64,000 nucleotides of DNA. Origin: Methanomassiliicoccaceae archaeon UBA328. GTDB taxonomy: Archaea > Thermoplasmatota > Thermoplasmata > Methanomassiliicoccales > Methanomethylophilaceae. Shown in pieces: positions 61,126 through 64,000 of this stretch. The translations under genes were made by a program, and so were the position numbers. The notes below the pieces were generated by a model. That model made no database searches. It saw only the letters and a list, made by a program, of their open reading frames with translations, and was not told where the DNA came from. Location of the stretch: positions 121,231 to 185,230 of the forward strand of contig DAYM01000005.1 in NCBI GenBank assembly GCA_002506905.1. Direction: 5' to 3'. Position 1 is the stretch's first letter. The number at the start of each line of letters is the position of its first letter.

Positions 61126-62358
61126 TCATCCATTGACCGGTTCGGCAGACAGTTCTTTCTTCCTCTGAACACCGGTCAAAAGGAACAACGGAATGGCCAC
61201 GAACTGCGTTATTATGGAGAATATCACAAGCCAGGCGATATTGACGTCATACAGTGCACCCATGGCCCAGCTTCCCAGGAACCAACAGACACCGAATGTC
61301 GTCTGGAAGATACCGAATCCTGTGGAACGGACGTTCTTCGGGATAATATTGGTGACGACCGCTTTGAGGATGGATTCCTGCGCACCCATGCCGACACCCC
61401 ACATCAGCACTCCCAATACCACGATGGGGACGCTGTCCGTCATGAACACGGGCAGAGCAAAGGCTGCAGATATCAGAGTGGATACCGCAAGCACGCCGAT
61501 CCCGTACTTGTCGTACATCCATCCGAATATCAGTGCCGCAACAGCATCCACAAGCATCGCGGCGGCGTAGAGCAGGGGGAGGTATGTTGCATTGATCAGG
61601 GCCTCTCTCGAGACATGCATGGTGATCAATGTGAAATCGACAAAGCCCATTGCGAACAGGCCGGCGCCCAGCATATAGATCAGGAACGAAGGTTTCATGA
61701 TCAGTCTTCCGCCCTTTTCTTTGGATTCGGGTTCGAAATCCTCCGGGTTGGGGAATTTGTGTTTGGAATAGATCAGCAGCGCGATTGTCGCAAATGCCGG
61801 TATGCCGAGCACTGCGAAGCACATCGAATATGCGGAGAACGTGTCCGGATTCGATTGAAGGGCCATAACGACGAACAGTATGACGGGGCCGAGGAACGCT
61901 CCCAATTGGTCCAATGCTTCCTGTATGGCAAAGCTCTTTCCCGCACCTTCCTGCGATGCGGCGAATGACAGGATCGTGTCCTTGGAAGGTTTCTTGATGG
62001 CCTTTCCGGTACGCTGGATGATTATCAGCAAGCAGGCCCAGATCCATCCGTTCTCGGGAATGAGGGCAAGAAGAGGAATGGCAACGCAATCTACGACATA
62101 TCCGATGACCGTTAGTGTCCAGTATTTTCTGGCCTTATCTGCGATCACTCCGGTAACCAGACGCAGAGAGTAACCGATAAGTTCACCGAGACCCGATATG
62201 AAGCCGATGGCCGCTGCCGACGCACCTGCCAGGGAAAGATATGCGCCGAGAATGCTGGCCGCCCCTTCATGGGTCATATCCGAGAACAGACTGACTATTC
62301 CTATCAGGATTATGAATACCATCGCAGGTGTACGCGCTTTCTTTACGCGGTCGTTCAA
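61126..62358 (-). CDS. Major facilitator superfamily transporter
   Basis: A 410-residue MFS transporter with about twelve membrane segments. Motif A-like loops (FISGLGELIGYSLRLVTGVIADKARKYW, in two pieces) and the second-half counterpart (MYDKYGIGVLAVSTL) are present. The start is TTG 62358; the next in-frame ATG would remove part of the first helix. The substrate is unknown; it may export a small metabolite or drug. Confidence 0.85.
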   Translation of the reverse strand: MNDRVKKARTPAMVFIILIGIVSLFSDMTHEGAASILGAYLSLAGASAAAIGFISGLGELIGYSLRLVTGVIADKARKYWTLTVIGYVVDCVAIPLLALIPENGWIWACLLIIIQRTGKAIKKPSKDTILSFAASQEGAGKSFAIQEALDQLGAFLGPVILFVVMALQSNPDTFSAYSMCFAVLGIPAFATIALLIYSKHKFPNPEDFEPESKEKGGRLIMKPSFLIYMLGAGLFAMGFVDFTLITMHVSREALINATYLPLLYAAAMLVDAVAALIFGWMYDKYGIGVLAVSTLISAAFALPVFMTDSVPIVVLGVLMWGVGMGAQESILKAVVTNIIPKNVRSTGFGIFQTTFGVCWFLGSWAMGALYDVNIAWLVIFSIITQFVAIPLFLLTGVQRKKELSAEPVNG

Positions 62359-62478
62359 TCAGAGGCCTTCTTGGCACCTATCATTCTCTTTCTAAGATTT
62401 ACCAATATGCATATGGCCTCTGCATCATCGATCATATTCGCATGTAGGGAAGAAAGCAGAGTGGTGAGATCGGGCGCC
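62359..62478. other. Gap between MFS and exported-protein genes
   Basis: The 120-bp gap has an in-frame minus-strand reading (62359-62500, stop TGA at 62359-62361) of protein-like composition that continues past the stop of the next gene in another frame, but it has no start codon that fits before ATG near 62437, which would give only 26 residues. No RNA gene or repeat is seen. Confidence 0.35.
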
Positions 62479-63696
62479 TCAAGATCGGTCTTCGCCCGTC
62501 TCTTTTACTAAGTACTCGTATTCGGAAACGCATGCACCGCTCAGATGTTCGTACAGGCTGTATACGGACATATCATTCACATCGCTGTCCAGGATAATGA
62601 ATCCGTAATCGTACAGGTTATCGCTGAGGATCACATATTCTACGACGGGGTTCGGGTCATCGGCGGCAGACACTATGAACGCGGCGATCCCGTATTCCAT
62701 CCCGCTGTCGACAACATAACCGACCAATTGGCGTCCCTGCTGTGCAGTGAAATGTATGCTGTAGGCGTATTCGAAGTCATACGTGCCTTCCATATCGCCG
62801 TTTTCTTTCAGCGTCATACTCCATTCCATATTCCATACGGTGCCTGATAGATCGACCACATCTTCTTCCACATCGTATTCGGTGCCGTTTGGCGTATAGA
62901 AACGTTCGACAGAGACGGCGACGCCCTTTATTTCGGGCGATTCGGCCGCACCGAGGTAGACCGCAGACATCCATTTTCCGTTGGATATCGTAGCTCTCCA
63001 CATATTTCCGTCGATGTCCATGAAACGTGCTTCGCAGGTTATGTTCTCATCTTCGGTATCGAAAAGGCAGCCTTTGACGGCCCTCTCGATGACAGTACCG
63101 TTGTAATCCTGTTTCATCAGGCCCATGAAAGTATTGCCGTTGAATGATGTGAACTCGAAATAGCTTCCGTTGAGGTCCTTGCTGGTCCCGGTAAATGCGG
63201 TACCGCTGACCATTTCCCATGATTCTGTCAGATCGAAATCGTCAATTGCCGCATCTTCCGGCATGACCCTGTCCCTGGTGTAGATGATGGACCATAAGAT
63301 GGTCCTGTCATCACCGGCATTAACGAAGGCCGATACATACAGGACGTTGTCGAGGCAGGTCGCATAATAGCTGTCCTTCCTTGTTTCGGTCCCGAAACAG
63401 CTCAAGAGAGCATTATTGTCGGATATTCCGGTGAAGGCCATTTCGTCTTGTATGAGAAGGAACAGGTTGTCTTTCTCGTAGATAATCCATATGTCTTTTT
63501 CTGTCAGGTCCGAGTCATTTACATCGTATTCGAATGCACGGCCGTCGGAATCGTAACCGTAGGCATAAGTGGCCTTCCAGTCGCCCGCGTATATGTTCGA
63601 CTGGTCGTTATGGTTAAAGAAGTACCATGCGCAACCTGCTGCGGCGATAATGACGGCAGCAAGTATCACGAAGACGATGGTTCGGTCTCTCTCCAT
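62479..63696 (-). CDS. Membrane-anchored exported protein of unknown function
   Basis: A 405-residue protein with an N-terminal membrane anchor (about 8-28, VFVILAAVIIAAAGCAWYFF) and a large acidic extracytoplasmic part of beta character, rich in Asp, Glu, Tyr and Asn with N-glycosylation-type N-x-S/T sites (NGSY, NGTV, NITC). Repeating units of about 100 residues with aromatic and W-x-A-type starts (WKATYAYGYD, WRATISNGKW) suggest stacked domains. No catalytic motif is evident. A minus-strand TATA-like ATATTATTAAG stands about 25-35 nt before the ATG. Confidence 0.72.
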   Translation of the reverse strand: MERDRTIVFVILAAVIIAAAGCAWYFFNHNDQSNIYAGDWKATYAYGYDSDGRAFEYDVNDSDLTEKDIWIIYEKDNLFLLIQDEMAFTGISDNNALLSCFGTETRKDSYYATCLDNVLYVSAFVNAGDDRTILWSIIYTRDRVMPEDAAIDDFDLTESWEMVSGTAFTGTSKDLNGSYFEFTSFNGNTFMGLMKQDYNGTVIERAVKGCLFDTEDENITCEARFMDIDGNMWRATISNGKWMSAVYLGAAESPEIKGVAVSVERFYTPNGTEYDVEEDVVDLSGTVWNMEWSMTLKENGDMEGTYDFEYAYSIHFTAQQGRQLVGYVVDSGMEYGIAAFIVSAADDPNPVVEYVILSDNLYDYGFIILDSDVNDMSVYSLYEHLSGACVSEYEYLVKETGEDRS

Positions 63697-63983
63697 GTGA
63701 TAGAACGGATGTGTATCTTAATAATATTTCTCCGTTCTTGTGGGCGGTTCGGTCGTTGTTGGTTTTTGTGTTCCGACGGCCGCCGGTATTGCCCAAGATA
63801 TGGTTCGGGTACGCGATCTTGTGCGGACATGTCGTTTTTCGGCAGAAACGGCCAGTTTCAGACGAATACAGATCGCACCGCGTTATGTTGGGATACGGTC
63901 GGAATGTGGCGGGCCTATCAGGGGTTTTTAAATCGATGTCTCTAATGGAACATGACCCAGATGAACTGAAGTGTGAAAACAGG
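63697..63983. other. Right-border intergenic region
   Basis: About 287 bp with no convincing gene; the short open frames on the plus strand lack start signals and protein-like composition. It carries the promoter of the exported-protein gene at its left end and the 3' flank of the tRNA gene at its right. Confidence 0.45.
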
Positions 63984-64000
63984 CGGGCCTGAAGGGATTC
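63984..64000 (-). tRNA. 3' end of a tRNA gene (partial, cut by window border)
   Basis: Read on the minus strand the last 17 bases give the end of a tRNA: GAAT closing the T-loop, CCCTT as the 3' side of the T-stem, CAGGCCC as the 3' acceptor strand, and G as discriminator. The 5' part, including the anticodon, lies outside, so the identity is unknown. The next bases are CCT, so CCA is not encoded. The acceptor would begin GGGCCTG, which does not fit pyrrolysine tRNA as I remember it. Confidence 0.7.

Noticed and set aside
63711..63992. Several plus-strand open frames of 60-93 residues at the right border.
   Set aside because: They lack start signals, are Arg/Val/Cys-skewed, and overlap the tRNA 3' end.

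Overview
The window reads as a stretch of an archaeal chromosome, most probably from a methanogen of the order Methanomassiliicoccales (Thermoplasmata). The archaeal assignment is firm: it encodes TFB, the small subunit of DNA polymerase D, the iron-sulfur large primase subunit, aIF2-gamma, aIF5B, aEF1B, L7Ae, S6e, S28e, L24e, a Cdc48/VAT ATPase, tRNA-splicing endonuclease, Gar1, split GMP synthase and the archaeal pantothenate enzyme. The order-level assignment is inference. It rests on gut-archaeon traits such as a dockerin-bearing binding protein, and on stop usage: of the roughly 70 stop codons I read, only one is TAG (the Fap7-type kinase ending at 31817), as expected in a pyrrolysine-using lineage. 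I see no CRISPR array, insertion sequence or prophage.

Layout. 1-3.2 kb: iron/cobalamin-type ABC uptake genes plus a methyltransferase. 3.2-8.5 kb: PolD small subunit, an RNA-binding UPF0201 protein, a TIM-barrel isomerase, a zinc-ribbon CPBP protease, an archaeal HTH regulator. 8.5-11.9 kb: a regulator-cdc48-hsp20 proteostasis operon with a repeat-containing promoter. 12-16.7 kb: a tandem-duplicated winged-helix regulator, EndA, a cysteine-rich DUF5714 protein, and gar1-tfb. 17-19.9 kb: purE and the two GMP synthase subunits. 20-26.4 kb: secE-spt5-L11, an inserted membrane-protein pair on the other strand, L1-L10-L12, then a ribbon-helix-helix protein with a divergent FtsZ/tubulin-like protein. 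26.4-36.6 kb: TrmJ, pantothenate synthesis, AhcY, a GT4 glycosyltransferase, a PfkB kinase, Fap7-type kinase, CDP-alcohol phosphatidyltransferase, PriL, radical SAM-HhH protein, malic enzyme.

36.7-53.7 kb is rich in surface-glycan genes: an egghead-like GT2 in an AT-rich island, a heptose-type cluster (nucleotidyltransferase, GHMP kinase, GmhA-GmhB fusion, a second GHMP kinase), a GT2 gene with an in-frame amber codon, GtrA, GT4, a VTT-type membrane protein, and two GT-C membrane glycosyltransferases flanking an exported protein. Pyrophosphatase, aEF1B, a damage-control phosphatase, HGPRT, an ACT-domain protein and a branched-chain aminotransferase lie among them. 53.7-60 kb returns to translation genes (L7Ae-S28e-L24e-Ndk, aIF5B, PGI/PMI, S6e-aIF2gamma-PIN). 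60-64 kb holds cyclophilin, a Sel1-repeat protein, an MFS transporter, an anchored exported protein, and the 3' end of a tRNA gene at the right border.

Many genes have a TATA box about 25-50 nt before the start codon. Several ribosomal-protein transcripts (secE, L1, L7Ae) have longer structured leaders that look regulatory. The most unusual points are the amber codon inside a conserved glycosyltransferase, the bacterial-type heptose cluster with a two-domain GmhA-GmhB protein, the Phr/HSR1-like heat-shock operon with its candidate operator, and the RHH/tubulin-like gene pair.
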